Shown piece after piece: positions 1 to 9,239 of a stretch of DNA of 64,000 nucleotides (the first letter of the stretch is position 1; every line of letters starts with the position of its first letter). The stretch is taken from assembly GCA_002338525.1 (NCBI GenBank), contig DDIM01000004.1, forward strand, positions 203,378 through 267,377. The letters are read 5' to 3'. The notes under the pieces are model-generated. The model saw nothing but the letters and a program-made list of their open reading frames with translations. It did not search any database and was not told the DNA's origin. This DNA is from Micavibrio sp. UBA1850. GTDB lineage: Bacteria > Pseudomonadota > Alphaproteobacteria > Micavibrionales > Micavibrionaceae. A program made the position numbers and the translations under genes.

Positions 1-3000
1 GACAGATGCAGAACCGAAATCTTGTGCACCATTTATATTTAAAGAACTTAAAGAACCGGTAGGGTTAATTTGCACAGCAGAACTGGCCCAGTTACTATAC
101 TGACCAAGATTAATGGCAGCATCTGTAGTTTTTAAAGTAAATTTCGGGGCATTGTTTAAATAATCAAGCTGCTGGTTTGACAGATTAATAGCCCCGGCCT
201 GTCCATCGCCTAATCCAACGCTAATATTTGCATTTGGGCTTAATGAAATACCTGAAAACTCATTGCCGGATGTTACGTTACCACCAAAGTAATAGTCGTC
301 TGCGATGAAATCATATCTTTTGAATTGGGAGTCAAATCCACCTGCGCCAATACTAATTGTCCCTGTTCCGGCATTAAAAGTATACGTGCCTATACCGCTT
401 CCTGCAATCGTTGAAGCAACACTATCTCGGGTGGTTATATCCCCACCTGCCGTGGTTAAATCCCCGCGCAGATAAAGCGTGTCGATATCTTGAAATAAAA
501 TGCTACCGCCCATACTACTTTGAGATAAATCAATAGCCGAGTTGATGTAAACGTTAGAGGCTGTACCACTGGACCCTTCAACAATTAATGACGCATCACT
601 GCCCGCTGCAAAGTCTATGTTATTTATAGAAATATCATCATTACCCTGAATACTTAGCGGGTCTAAAAATTCATAACCATTGGTATCCACATTTACATTA
701 TATCTATAAGAAACAAAATTAAGACGTCCCCATCCGCTCCCCAAATTAGATAGCTCAGTATCCGTCAGTAAAGGCGTGGATGTATTATCCCCAATATCTA
801 TGTCATCTGTACTTGTTATCATGAAACTTGCGTTGGCATTAGAATTTGTGATCGGAGCATCCAAGTTAAGGTTCGCCGTATCTATCCTAAAATTAGAGTT
901 CGTAGTAACATTACCACCTACCGTGACACTGCCTGATCCATAGCTTGTAAAACGCGTGTTAGCATTCCAGTTTGTTGTACCTATAGTGATGGCGCCGCCA
1001 TGACGACTTCCAAAATTAAGGTAAGAAAATCCGTCTCTGATATGCGCGAGTTCAGCGCTGCTTAGGTGGGCCATGCCTGCGGCATCATCACCTAAGCCAA
1101 GGCTCACATTATTATTTGCCGCAAAGTCTAATGTCCCGGCTCCGGTTAAATCCCCCGTTATTATAAAATCAGTTGCCGCGAGCGTTAATTTATTAGCGCC
1201 TGCAGTTATACCCCCACTTCCTATTGTGATTGTGCCCGTATCGGCGTCCAAATCAGAAACATTTGTTAATACCGTTGTACCGACACTATTCGCGATTACG
1301 ATATCTCCGCCAGCTGTCGTGATATCAGCACCTATATTGAGGCTGTTCATATCTTCAACAGTAAAACCGCCTGTGCCAGCGCCTGCAGATAAATCGATAG
1401 CTGCATTTACATTTACGCTATCTCCATCATATGCTCTAAAGCTGAAATTACTGCCTGCAGCTGCGACAATATCATCATTAATATTTAAGACACCATCAAT
1501 TGAACCGACGCTTAGAAATATATTAAGGGGATCAGAAAACTCATAGCCGTCTGTATCAAAAGTGAGGTTTGTACTTTGCAAGTTAATAGATGCCCAGCCA
1601 TCTTGAATGTGAGCAAGCTCCGCATCACTGAGACCGTTTACGCCCACATCACTTCCGACACTAGAAATTCCTATCAACAGTCTTCCTGATCCGATTAGGT
1701 CTGCGTTTACTTCCAGGCTATCATCGGCAAAGAAAGTTAAATTGTTAGCACCACTATTCTGAATACCATTGACATAGAGAGGTCGGTTGCCAGTTGAAAA
1801 ACGTGCGTTATCACGCCAGGTACGCGCTCCCACGAGGATAGAGCTCCCCCCCCAAGTCGCAGAAAAATTTATTTGACCAAAGCCGTCCTGTAAAAGATCA
1901 AGCTCTGCATTAGATAAATCTGCTTGTGTTGTTCCAATTTCACTATCACCAACACCCAAGCTCCATGAGGCTCTTGGTGTGATGAAGCTAATTTCTCCAG
2001 ACCCTCTGACAACATCATTTAAAGCATAGTCACCTCCTCTTAATCTTAAGTTATGGATTCCTGCGTTCACAGTGCCCAGTTGAATACTGCTAAAACCAGC
2101 ATCTAGTTCTATGTTGTTGCTTAAAACAGCTGCTGCTGCGCTTATGTCGATACCTTCAGCTGAAATGTCTGCTCCTAAATTAATAGAACCGTTGTCAGCG
2201 TCTGCGGTGAACGCGCCTGAAATATCAATTTCTTGGTTGACGTTTATTGTGCCACCAGATGTGGTTTTTAGGTTGAGATCCCCCGAGCCGGTAGACGTGA
2301 TTGCTGCATCGACATCAATCGAATTATTTGCTTGTAGGGTAACATTGGCATTAGCGCTTAAGCGCGTTGTAATTACATCGGCACCAATCGTACTTGTTAG
2401 GCCACTATTTTCAGAAAATAAAATTGAATCATCGGCAAACTCAGCCGGATTCGCGCTGCCCGCAACAATATCAATATCATCAGGGTCAAGTAATAGCGTG
2501 CCAAGTTCAGCACCCTCTAAATCAATATTGCCGTTAAAATCTAGATATTGCTTGCCCGATACTTCGGCAAAGCCACCTTTATCAACACCGCTTGCCTCAA
2601 TATCACCATAAAAGTAAGTGCGCTCATCAGCCCAGACAATAACCTCACCGCCATTACCTGTTCGGGTGGCGCTAGCGTTAATAACAGCCTCTTGGCTAAC
2701 CAATGTGCGTGCAGAATTGGCGGTACCCTCTTCGCCCTTGCCCTGATAATCACCACCAACTTTAATACTGCCCCCACCATTAAGGCCGCTTGCATTCATT
2801 GTACCGCTCACTTTGGTGATGCCTTGATCGGCGCTAAGGACAATTCTACCACCGACTTTTGTCATAGAATGTGCTTCTACAACACCGCTATTTTCAACAA
2901 TAGAGTCGACAATATTACGGGCGCGCCCTGCGGTAATGGCAACATAACCACCTTGTGCGCTAATGCGTCCTGTATTAGAGGCAAGTTTTTTTGCCTCCTC

Positions 3001-3636
3001 ATCTGTAACCGCCACTTGGATCAGGCCATCACCCGCTAAGTCGAGCGAGAAGGTATCAGCCGCTGCCATCTGCACTTTCCCTAGTTTAGCGATGATAACG
3101 CCGTTATTTTCTACCTCTGGGGCAACAAGGCTGATGAGACCAGCCTCTTTCGCCGTCATTGTCCCATGGTTAATGATGGCCGCATCGCTTTTCCCAGCTT
3201 TTTTAAAATTATAGCGACCAGCCATAAAATCATCATTTTCAATATCACTAGAAGAAACAGTAAGGGAGCCAACATCAACTTTTGAACCAGCGCCAAAGAC
3301 AACACCATTTTGATTGAGGATCATCACGTGTCCATTTGCCTTAACCGAGCCATCAATTTGTGATGCTTTATGATCGTGGATACGATTGAGGGTTATAGAG
3401 CCGCGGTCTGGTTGATGAAAATTAACCGCTTCGTCGGCGGCAACGTCAAAACTTGTCCAATCTATTATGGCTTTGTTAGATGATTGATGAATATCTGTCA
3501 CTTTTGCGCCATGATTAATATTGGCATTACCCGCAGCCACATTCCCCCCTTCGGGACCAGCGTGTGCCTGAGCAGCCAAGCCCAACGTGAGAAGTGCGCT
3601 TGAACACAAGAAGAGATATTTTTTTACCAAGAACAT
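1..3636 (-). CDS. TpsA-type filamentous haemagglutinin-like exoprotein (partial, C-terminal end beyond left edge)
   Basis: A single reading frame stays open from the ATG at 3634-3636 to base 1, so at least 1212 codons are present and the C terminus is missing. The N terminus has a signal peptide (basic MFLVKKY start, hydrophobic core, AQAHA cleavage region). It is followed by the TPS secretion domain: GGNVAAGNANI, an IDWTSFDVAADEAVNFHQP stretch, LNRI, and ILNQNGVVFG. Further in come haemagglutinin-family features such as GGEVIVWADE and GTLLLDPDDIDI, then a long Ser/Thr/Asn/Gly-rich beta-helix region with degenerate LSxAELxxIxDG motifs. Proteins of this family are exported by a TpsB barrel and act as adhesins, haemolysins or contact toxins. 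A TpsB gene starts divergently about 175 bp away. The function of the missing C terminus cannot be judged. Confidence 0.9.
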   Translation of the reverse strand, partial: MFLVKKYLFLCSSALLTLGLAAQAHAGPEGGNVAAGNANINHGAKVTDIHQSSNKAIIDWTSFDVAADEAVNFHQPDRGSITLNRIHDHKASQIDGSVKANGHVMILNQNGVVFGAGSKVDVGSLTVSSSDIENDDFMAGRYNFKKAGKSDAAIINHGTMTAKEAGLISLVAPEVENNGVIIAKLGKVQMAAADTFSLDLAGDGLIQVAVTDEEAKKLASNTGRISAQGGYVAITAGRARNIVDSIVENSGVVEAHSMTKVGGRIVLSADQGITKVSGTMNASGLNGGGSIKVGGDYQGKGEEGTANSARTLVSQEAVINASATRTGNGGEVIVWADERTYFYGDIEASGVDKGGFAEVSGKQYLDFNGNIDLEGAELGTLLLDPDDIDIVAGSANPAEFADDSILFSENSGLTSTIGADVITTRLSANANVTLQANNSIDVDAAITSTGSGDLNLKTTSGGTINVNQEIDISGAFTADADNGSINLGADISAEGIDISAAAAVLSNNIELDAGFSSIQLGTVNAGIHNLRLRGGDYALNDVVRGSGEISFITPRASWSLGVGDSEIGTTQADLSNAELDLLQDGFGQINFSATWGGSSILVGARTWRDNARFSTGNRPLYVNGIQNSGANNLTFFADDSLEVNADLIGSGRLLIGISSVGSDVGVNGLSDAELAHIQDGWASINLQSTNLTFDTDGYEFSDPLNIFLSVGSIDGVLNINDDIVAAAGSNFSFRAYDGDSVNVNAAIDLSAGAGTGGFTVEDMNSLNIGADITTAGGDIVIANSVGTTVLTNVSDLDADTGTITIGSGGITAGANKLTLAATDFIITGDLTGAGTLDFAANNNVSLGLGDDAAGMAHLSSAELAHIRDGFSYLNFGSRHGGAITIGTTNWNANTRFTSYGSGSVTVGGNVTTNSNFRIDTANLNLDAPITNSNANASFMITSTDDIDIGDNTSTPLLTDTELSNLGSGWGRLNFVSYRYNVNVDTNGYEFLDPLSIQGNDDISINNIDFAAGSDASLIVEGSSGTASNVYINSAIDLSQSSMGGSILFQDIDTLYLRGDLTTAGGDITTRDSVASTIAGSGIGTYTFNAGTGTISIGAGGFDSQFKRYDFIADDYYFGGNVTSGNEFSGISLSPNANISVGLGDGQAGAINLSNQQLDYLNNAPKFTLKTTDAAINLGQYSNWASSAVQINPTGSLSSLNINGAQDFGSASV

Positions 3637-3702
3637 AAGAGTATTTTACGAAAATTTTATTAAATATATGTGAATAGATGCAATAAAAGCTAAATGGAGG
3701 GT

Positions 3703-3720
3703 ATCACATGCTATGGTGAT
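3703..3720. promoter_or_regulatory. Imperfect palindrome in the tpsA/tpsB divergent intergenic region
   Basis: ATCAC and GTGAT arms (3703-3707 and 3716-3720), with inner AT/AT pairing and one bulged base, sit between the two divergent secretion genes. The position suits an operator controlling one or both promoters. No regulator is identified, and the assignment is inference from symmetry only. Confidence 0.25.
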
Positions 3721-3779
3721 CGTAACATAATTTTGTTATATATATTTAGTATTCGTATTAAAAATCAGTTAATTGTTCT

Positions 3780-3785
3780 TATAAT
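3780..3785 (+). promoter_or_regulatory. Candidate -10 box for tpsB
   Basis: A perfect TATAAT lies 26 bp upstream of the tpsB start codon. No convincing -35 hexamer lies 16-18 bp upstream of it, so this is a weak, position-based call. Confidence 0.3.
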
Positions 3786-3811
3786 AGGAAGCAATAAATC
3801 CCAGTATCCGT

Positions 3812-5545
3812 ATGAGAATCAACATTCTTAGAAAAGCATTAAAAATAAACTCCGGTGCATTACTTATTGCGACAAGTAGCTTACTTCTTGCAAACTATGG
3901 CTATGCACAAAGCCTTCCTGCCCAGCTACCGGGGTCTGCCGATCCGGCCAGAATTAATCAAAGGATGCAACAAGACACCCTAAATAAAGAGCAAAAGATC
4001 ATTGGAATAACACCCGATGAAACCAGCCAAGACATTCCAAATGCTTCAAATGGCTTTATTCTTAAAGACATAAAAATTGTTGGAATGAGTGTCTTTACAC
4101 AAAACGAATTACAACCCTTGCTTGACAAATATATAAACAAAGAGGCTGACCTCAACGTTTTAAATCATCTCGCAAAACGCATAACCGCTCTTTATAGGCA
4201 AGAAGGCTATTTTATTTCACGTGCAATAATACCCGAGCAAGAAGTAACAGAAGACGGGGCTATTACAATCCAAGTGATAGAGGGGCGCGTAAACAACGTT
4301 ATTATCGATGATCCTGAAAACTTACTATCTTCAGATCGTTTGGGAACGGTCGAAAAAACAGCAGAATATATAGAAAAAAGCGCGCCACTTCATGGCCCAA
4401 CCATCGAGAGATATTTACTACAACTAAACGACTCATCGGGCATTTTTGTACAAAGCCTTTTGAGCGCGCCAGATGATGAAAATGCAAAACCTGGCAGCGT
4501 CGATATGCTCTTGAAGGTGCAAAGTACGCCCGCTCAGGTGCTTGTTTCATATGATAATCATGGATCTAGATTTGTTGGGCCCCACCAGTTTGGAGCCCTT
4601 TGGAGCGGCGGGAACCTATTGACCACTATGGACAGTGCGAGCATACAAATAGGATCAACCATACCAATGAGTGAAGTGACTTTTGTATCGGCTCTATACA
4701 CGCTTCCTTTGTCAGCATCAGGGCTCAACGCCTTTAGTCGGTTTTCCTACTCAAATTCAGAACCTGGATATACCCTTGAAGCCCTAGAGGTAGAAAGCGA
4801 TTCTACATCAGCAGAGGTGGGAATGAGTTATCCATTAGTAAGAAATCGAGGAACTAGTTTGGATATTTCAGGCTCATTAAATATGCAAAACAGCGCTACG
4901 GAGTTTCTAGACGAAGAGCTTATTGACGATAAAGTTCGCTACATCAAAACAGCCCTTAACTACCAAGAAAAAGATCTCAATCTTGACCTCGAGCTTAGGA
5001 AAGGATTGGATATATTTTCAGCTACAAAAACAGGAAGTGACAACCTATCCAGAAATCAGGGCAGAAGCGATTTCTTTAGCGCACAAGCAGGTGTAGAGCA
5101 CACAAAGGATATTGGTAAAAGCTTTGCACTAGAGAGCAAAGCAGATGCTCAATTTGCGCCTCACCCCCTCTTATCATCTCAAGAGTTCGGGTATGGCGGC
5201 GTTAATTACGGGAGAGCCTATGATCCATCTGAAATTACGGGCGACAGCGGCATGAGGGTTGCGCTGGAGGCGCAGTATCGTGGCGTTGAAAATTTAAAAA
5301 TAACCAAAAAACCACTTTCCTTGACGCCTTTTGCCTTCTACGACATCGGCAAGGTTTGGAACCAAGAGCAAAATATAAAACCTCAATCCGCAGCATCAAC
5401 CGGCTTTGGTCTTCATTACAACTATAATAACCAATTATACGGCACCGTTCAGGCGGCATGGGCACTTACAAAAGATGTCGCAACACCAATAATGAACAAC
5501 CAAAACAGTCCTAGAATTTTATTTTCAGTCAGCTCATACTTCTAA
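3812..5545 (+). CDS. TpsB outer-membrane transporter (ShlB/FhaC/HecB family)
   Basis: The protein has 577 residues, a normal length for a two-partner secretion transporter. It begins with a signal peptide (about residues 1-32, ending ANYGYAQ). A POTRA_2-like periplasmic domain follows at roughly 75-165 (ILKDIKIVGMSVFT, then ITIQVIEGRVNNVIID). A beta-barrel region fills the rest and ends in Phe (FSVSSYF), as outer-membrane barrel proteins do. In the family the POTRA domains recognise the TPS domain of the partner exoprotein and the barrel passes it out. The divergent TpsA gene at 1-3636 is the obvious substrate. Usually the B and A genes lie in one operon with the same direction; here they face apart. 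The start at 3812 gives a clean signal peptide, but the nearest purine-rich motif (AGGAAG) is about 20 bp upstream. Confidence 0.92.
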   Translation: MRINILRKALKINSGALLIATSSLLLANYGYAQSLPAQLPGSADPARINQRMQQDTLNKEQKIIGITPDETSQDIPNASNGFILKDIKIVGMSVFTQNELQPLLDKYINKEADLNVLNHLAKRITALYRQEGYFISRAIIPEQEVTEDGAITIQVIEGRVNNVIIDDPENLLSSDRLGTVEKTAEYIEKSAPLHGPTIERYLLQLNDSSGIFVQSLLSAPDDENAKPGSVDMLLKVQSTPAQVLVSYDNHGSRFVGPHQFGALWSGGNLLTTMDSASIQIGSTIPMSEVTFVSALYTLPLSASGLNAFSRFSYSNSEPGYTLEALEVESDSTSAEVGMSYPLVRNRGTSLDISGSLNMQNSATEFLDEELIDDKVRYIKTALNYQEKDLNLDLELRKGLDIFSATKTGSDNLSRNQGRSDFFSAQAGVEHTKDIGKSFALESKADAQFAPHPLLSSQEFGYGGVNYGRAYDPSEITGDSGMRVALEAQYRGVENLKITKKPLSLTPFAFYDIGKVWNQEQNIKPQSAASTGFGLHYNYNNQLYGTVQAAWALTKDVATPIMNNQNSPRILFSVSSYF

Positions 5546-5548
5546 AAT

Positions 5549-5580
5549 GAAGTCTTAGGCCTTACAGCTTCATTATTATT
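5549..5580 (+). terminator. Weak stem-loop after tpsB
   Basis: AATGAAG and CTTCATT arms a few bases after the tpsB stop can form a 7-bp stem with a 15-nt loop, followed by an AT-rich but not T-only tract. It may be a terminator. The rest of the roughly 270-bp gap before typA shows no recognisable gene or RNA. Confidence 0.35.
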
Positions 5581-5815
5581 CACTAACGATGATCATTTCT
5601 GCTTTTTCGATCTGTATACATCAAAACGCGGTTCAATAAATTCAGTCTACCCCATGTTGTGATTTCACGCATTTATGAAGAATTAAGCAGGCAAAAAATA
5701 AGATAAGAACTGCCAAATATGTAAATAATTACCACAACACAAGTTTTTTCTAGCATATTTTGTGCTTTCCCTGTACATAGGCACGTGAAAGTAACAAATA
5801 ACCAAGAGTGCCAAC

Positions 5816-7636
5816 ATGACACAAGAGCTAAGAAACATCGCGATTATCGCCCACGTTGACCATGGGAAAACAACCCTGATCGACTCTATCCTACAACAAA
5901 GCGGGACGTTCCGTGACAACCAAAAAGTTGACGAACGTGTCATGGATTCAAACGATCTTGAAAAAGAACGTGGGATTACCATTCTTGCCAAATGTACGGC
6001 TGTTCACTGGAAAGACAAAAAAATCAACATCATCGACACACCAGGCCACGCTGACTTTGGTGGAGAGGTTGAGCGCGTCTTGAACATGGCAGATGGTGTG
6101 ATTTTGCTAACTGACTCTGCAGAAGGCCCTCTACCACAAACAAAATTCGTTCTTGGCAAAGCCTTGAAACAAGGCATGCGTCCGATCGTCGTGATTAACA
6201 AAATTGACCGTGGCGATGCCCGTCCTGATGAAGTTCTTGATGAAGTGTTTGACCTTTTCGTCTCTTTGGATGCAACAGAAGAACAACTCGACTTCCCAAT
6301 TATGTACGCATCAGGCCGTGATGGCTGGTGTACTGATGATTTGGAAAATGGCGCACGCGAGAGCTTGACACCATTGCTAGACTTGGTCGTGGATCACGTA
6401 CCGGCACCAAAAGTTGAAAAAGATGCTCCATTTACATTCTTGTCTACATTGCTTCAATCTGACCCGTTCTTAGGGCGTATCTTAACAGGACGTATCACAT
6501 CAGGTGTTGCAAAAACAAACATGAACGTAAAGGCTCTAAGCCTCGATGGAAAAACAGTTGAAACATTCCGTCTTACAAAACTACTTACATTTATGGGTGT
6601 TGACCGTGTACCAGTTGAAAGTGCACAAGCCGGAGATATCGTATGTGTAGCGGGTATGCAAAAAACATCTGTGTCTGACACAATTTGTGACCCTCAAGTC
6701 GATACGCCGATTGACTCGCAGCCAGTGGATCCCCCAACAATGGCGGTAACGATTGCTGTTAACGACTCACCATTGGCGGGCACAGAAGGTAAAAAACTAA
6801 CATCAACAATGATCCGTGATCGTTTGATGGCCGAAGCTGAAACAAACGTTGCGATTAAAGTATCTGAAACAGATGGTAAAGATGCTTTTGAACTTGCAGG
6901 TCGTGGAGAGCTTCAACTTGGTGTTCTTATCGAGACAATGCGCCGTGAAGGTTTCGAATTATCTGTATCACGTCCACGTGTTTTGATTAAAACCGTTGAT
7001 GGTGAAAAACAGGAACCATACGAAGAAGTCATCGTTGACGTTGATGAAGAATACACAGGCGCTGTGATCGAAAAAATGACTGACCGCAAGGCCGAGCTAC
7101 AAGACATGCGCCCATCAGGTGCTGGTAAGACAAGAATTACATTCTTAGCGCCTTCTCGTGGTTTGATCGGATACCAGTCACAGTTTTTGACTGATACACG
7201 CGGAACAGGGCTTATGAACCGTTTGTTCCATTCTTATGGCCCATACAAGGGAGATATTGGTGGACGTCACTATGGCGCGCTGATTTCAACTGATAAAGGT
7301 GAAACAGTACCTTACGCTTTGTTCAACCTACAAAGCCGCGGCACAATGTTCGTAGGACCTGCTGAAAAAGTTTACCAAGGCATGATCGTTGGTGAAAACT
7401 CTCGTGATAACGATTTGGATATCAACGTTTTGAAGGGTAAAAAATTGACAAACGTCCGTGCTTCAGGAACGGATGAGGCTGTTATTTTGACACCGCCTAA
7501 AAAGATGAGCCTAGAAGAGCTAATGTCTTATATCAATGAAGATGAATTGGTGGAAGTTACACCGCTTAATCTTCGTTTGAGAAAAGTTCATCTTTTGCCT
7601 TCAGACAGAAAAATTGCCTCTAAAAAAGTAGGCTAG
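5816..7636 (+). CDS. typA: Translational GTPase TypA/BipA
   Basis: The protein has 606 residues, the usual TypA length. The P-loop AHVDHGKT is at residues 12-19, RGITI is the switch region, DTPGHADFGGEV gives the G3 motif and NKIDRGDA the G4 motif. EF-G-like domains II and III follow, and then the TypA-specific C-terminal domain (for example GTMFVGP and RLRKVHLL near the end). TypA is a ribosome-associated GTPase linked to stress, cold and 50S assembly. The start at 5816 gives the canonical MTQELRNIAII start, with a weak purine-rich site upstream. It stands alone between the secretion genes and a membrane protein. Confidence 0.97.
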   Translation: MTQELRNIAIIAHVDHGKTTLIDSILQQSGTFRDNQKVDERVMDSNDLEKERGITILAKCTAVHWKDKKINIIDTPGHADFGGEVERVLNMADGVILLTDSAEGPLPQTKFVLGKALKQGMRPIVVINKIDRGDARPDEVLDEVFDLFVSLDATEEQLDFPIMYASGRDGWCTDDLENGARESLTPLLDLVVDHVPAPKVEKDAPFTFLSTLLQSDPFLGRILTGRITSGVAKTNMNVKALSLDGKTVETFRLTKLLTFMGVDRVPVESAQAGDIVCVAGMQKTSVSDTICDPQVDTPIDSQPVDPPTMAVTIAVNDSPLAGTEGKKLTSTMIRDRLMAEAETNVAIKVSETDGKDAFELAGRGELQLGVLIETMRREGFELSVSRPRVLIKTVDGEKQEPYEEVIVDVDEEYTGAVIEKMTDRKAELQDMRPSGAGKTRITFLAPSRGLIGYQSQFLTDTRGTGLMNRLFHSYGPYKGDIGGRHYGALISTDKGETVPYALFNLQSRGTMFVGPAEKVYQGMIVGENSRDNDLDINVLKGKKLTNVRASGTDEAVILTPPKKMSLEELMSYINEDELVEVTPLNLRLRKVHLLPSDRKIASKKVG

Positions 7637-7659
7637 TCCAAGTTATCTTGAACAATGCT

Positions 7660-7683
7660 ATGCCCCGTGGTTTAATGGGGCAT
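7660..7683 (+). promoter_or_regulatory. Hairpin overlapping the start codon of the downstream gene
   Basis: A perfect 7-bp stem (ATGCCCC at 7660-7666, GGGGCAT at 7677-7683) ends inside the ATG at 7682-7684. It has no T-tract, so it is a poor intrinsic terminator for typA. It would occlude the ribosome site of the next gene. Whether it is regulatory is inference. Confidence 0.35.
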
Positions 7684-8365
7684 GGCGAAATTACCAAACC
7701 AAAATTCACATAAAGAAAACACAGCGCAAAAATCGCAAACAACTGCGAAAATTGTATCTGTGATCGAAAAAATTCCATACAAATTCTGGGTGATTTTTAC
7801 ACTCGCCATGTGCGCTGGATTGTTTAGCATTTTTATAATGCAAGCCTACGGCATGCTGGGATCAAAAACGACAAAAAGCAATTATCCGCTATACGAAAGA
7901 ACCCAGGAAATACTTTCCGAAAAACAGCCTGAGTTTATCGAAAACGTTACAGGCTCATGGTATCTAAAAAAAGATGCCGTTGAGATGCTTCTTGAGCTCT
8001 ATGATGATGGATATTTCCAGTGGCATATCATAGATTTAAATAACAAATATATTAAGCTATTTGGCGCTGGGCTCTATGCAATTGACGAGCAAGACCGCCT
8101 TTTATTTTCACAAAGACAAGATTTAGGCCTGCCATTTGACCCGCAATCTCCCGCAACACGAGTAAGCCATATTGATTTATTGGAAACGCCATTTACGTTT
8201 TCTATCAATGCGCAAAAAGATATGTCGAAATTAATGTATGTGAATGTACCAGATGCGGCGGAGGCGACACCGCGTGTGCGAGCGCTTCTGAAAACACTCG
8301 CAGGCCAACAAGAGTATTTTATCTTGCGTTATTTAGGGGCTCCCGCTTTACGCGAGAATAGATGA
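7682..8365 (+). CDS. Hypothetical single-span membrane protein
   Basis: I do not recognise a family for this 227-residue protein. It has a basic, Gln/Asn-rich cytoplasmic N terminus, one hydrophobic segment at about 34-57 (FWVIFTLAMCAGLFSIFIM) and a soluble, probably periplasmic C-terminal domain of about 165 residues. There are no cysteine pairs or obvious catalytic motifs in that domain. The start codon abuts a hairpin and has no clear Shine-Dalgarno sequence, only GGGG directly before the ATG, so the start is uncertain. The stop lies 10 bp before mutM, suggesting cotranscription. Confidence 0.75.
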   Translation: MAKLPNQNSHKENTAQKSQTTAKIVSVIEKIPYKFWVIFTLAMCAGLFSIFIMQAYGMLGSKTTKSNYPLYERTQEILSEKQPEFIENVTGSWYLKKDAVEMLLELYDDGYFQWHIIDLNNKYIKLFGAGLYAIDEQDRLLFSQRQDLGLPFDPQSPATRVSHIDLLETPFTFSINAQKDMSKLMYVNVPDAAEATPRVRALLKTLAGQQEYFILRYLGAPALRENR

Positions 8366-8375
8366 AAGAGCGCAC

Positions 8376-9221
8376 ATGCCAGAACTTCCAGAAGTTGAAA
8401 CCATCCGGCGCGGCTTGCAACCACACTTAGATGGACAAATCATAAAAAATATTACATTCAACCGCGATAATTTACGTACGCCCATAACGTTAGGCGCGCG
8501 GCAGTTAATCCAAGGGCAAACCGTTTCGTCGCTCACTCGTTTTGGAAAATACTTATTTGTGAATTTATCAAACGCACAAACAATTGTCTGGCATATGGGG
8601 ATGAGTGGCACGGTGAGAATTTATCCGCAAGGCCCATCAGAATACGAGCCTAAAAAGCATGACCATATCGTCATTGAAACAGAAGCGGGTGCTACGATCG
8701 CGTATAATGATCCACGCCGCTTTGGCATGTTTTATATCATACCCACCGACGAGCTATCGCTGCATAAGCCCTTCTCTGATATGGGCGATGATGCACTGGA
8801 TTATGACACAGCCATTCTTTATGAGAAATTGAGGCTGAGAAAGGCGCCAATTAAAACAGTTTTACTTGATCAGGCCGTGATTGCAGGACTTGGCAATATT
8901 TATGTCTGTGAGGCGCTTTTTAAGGCGGGCATTTCTCCGCTTAAGGCCGCAAACACAATGAGCAGGCAAAAAACAAAGCGTCTCGCAGAAGAAATAGACA
9001 AAACCCTTGCTCTTGCGATTGAAAATGGCGGCAGTACACTCAAAGATCATCGGTTGACTGATGGGTCTATGGGATACTTTCAGCATATGTTTGATGTTTA
9101 CGGCCGTGCAGGCGAGACATGTCCTCGTTGCGCAAATGATAAAAAATCAATAAACTGTATCGAACAGATTAAACAAGCGGGACGTTCAACTTTTTACTGT
9201 CCTCGCACTCAAAAAATTTAG
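8376..9221 (+). CDS. mutM: Formamidopyrimidine-DNA glycosylase (Fpg/MutM)
   Basis: The protein has 281 residues and removes oxidised purines such as 8-oxoguanine by beta,delta-elimination. Catalytic N-terminal PELPEVE (nucleophile Pro2, Glu3), Lys58 in RFGKYLF, and the helix-two-turn-helix region (LDQAVIAGLGNIYVCEALF) are all present. The C-terminal zinc finger has Cys249, Cys252 and Cys275, but the fourth position is Thr278 (YCPRTQ) where the family has Cys (YCxxCQ). The conserved finger Arg270 in AGRST is kept. The codon is ACT, so one substitution does not restore TGT or TGC. It lies 10 bp after a membrane-protein gene and 18 bp before a secreted-protein gene. Confidence 0.96.
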   Translation: MPELPEVETIRRGLQPHLDGQIIKNITFNRDNLRTPITLGARQLIQGQTVSSLTRFGKYLFVNLSNAQTIVWHMGMSGTVRIYPQGPSEYEPKKHDHIVIETEAGATIAYNDPRRFGMFYIIPTDELSLHKPFSDMGDDALDYDTAILYEKLRLRKAPIKTVLLDQAVIAGLGNIYVCEALFKAGISPLKAANTMSRQKTKRLAEEIDKTLALAIENGGSTLKDHRLTDGSMGYFQHMFDVYGRAGETCPRCANDKKSINCIEQIKQAGRSTFYCPRTQKI

Positions 9222-9239
9222 ACAAGAATATTGTAAACT

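Noticed and set aside
1073..3214. Several plus-strand frames of 80-166 codons opposite the exoprotein gene
   Set aside because: They are rich in Ser, Ala, Ile and Pro, have no ribosome sites, and arise because the long minus-strand beta-helix gene has skewed codons. The minus-strand frame has a clear TPS domain.
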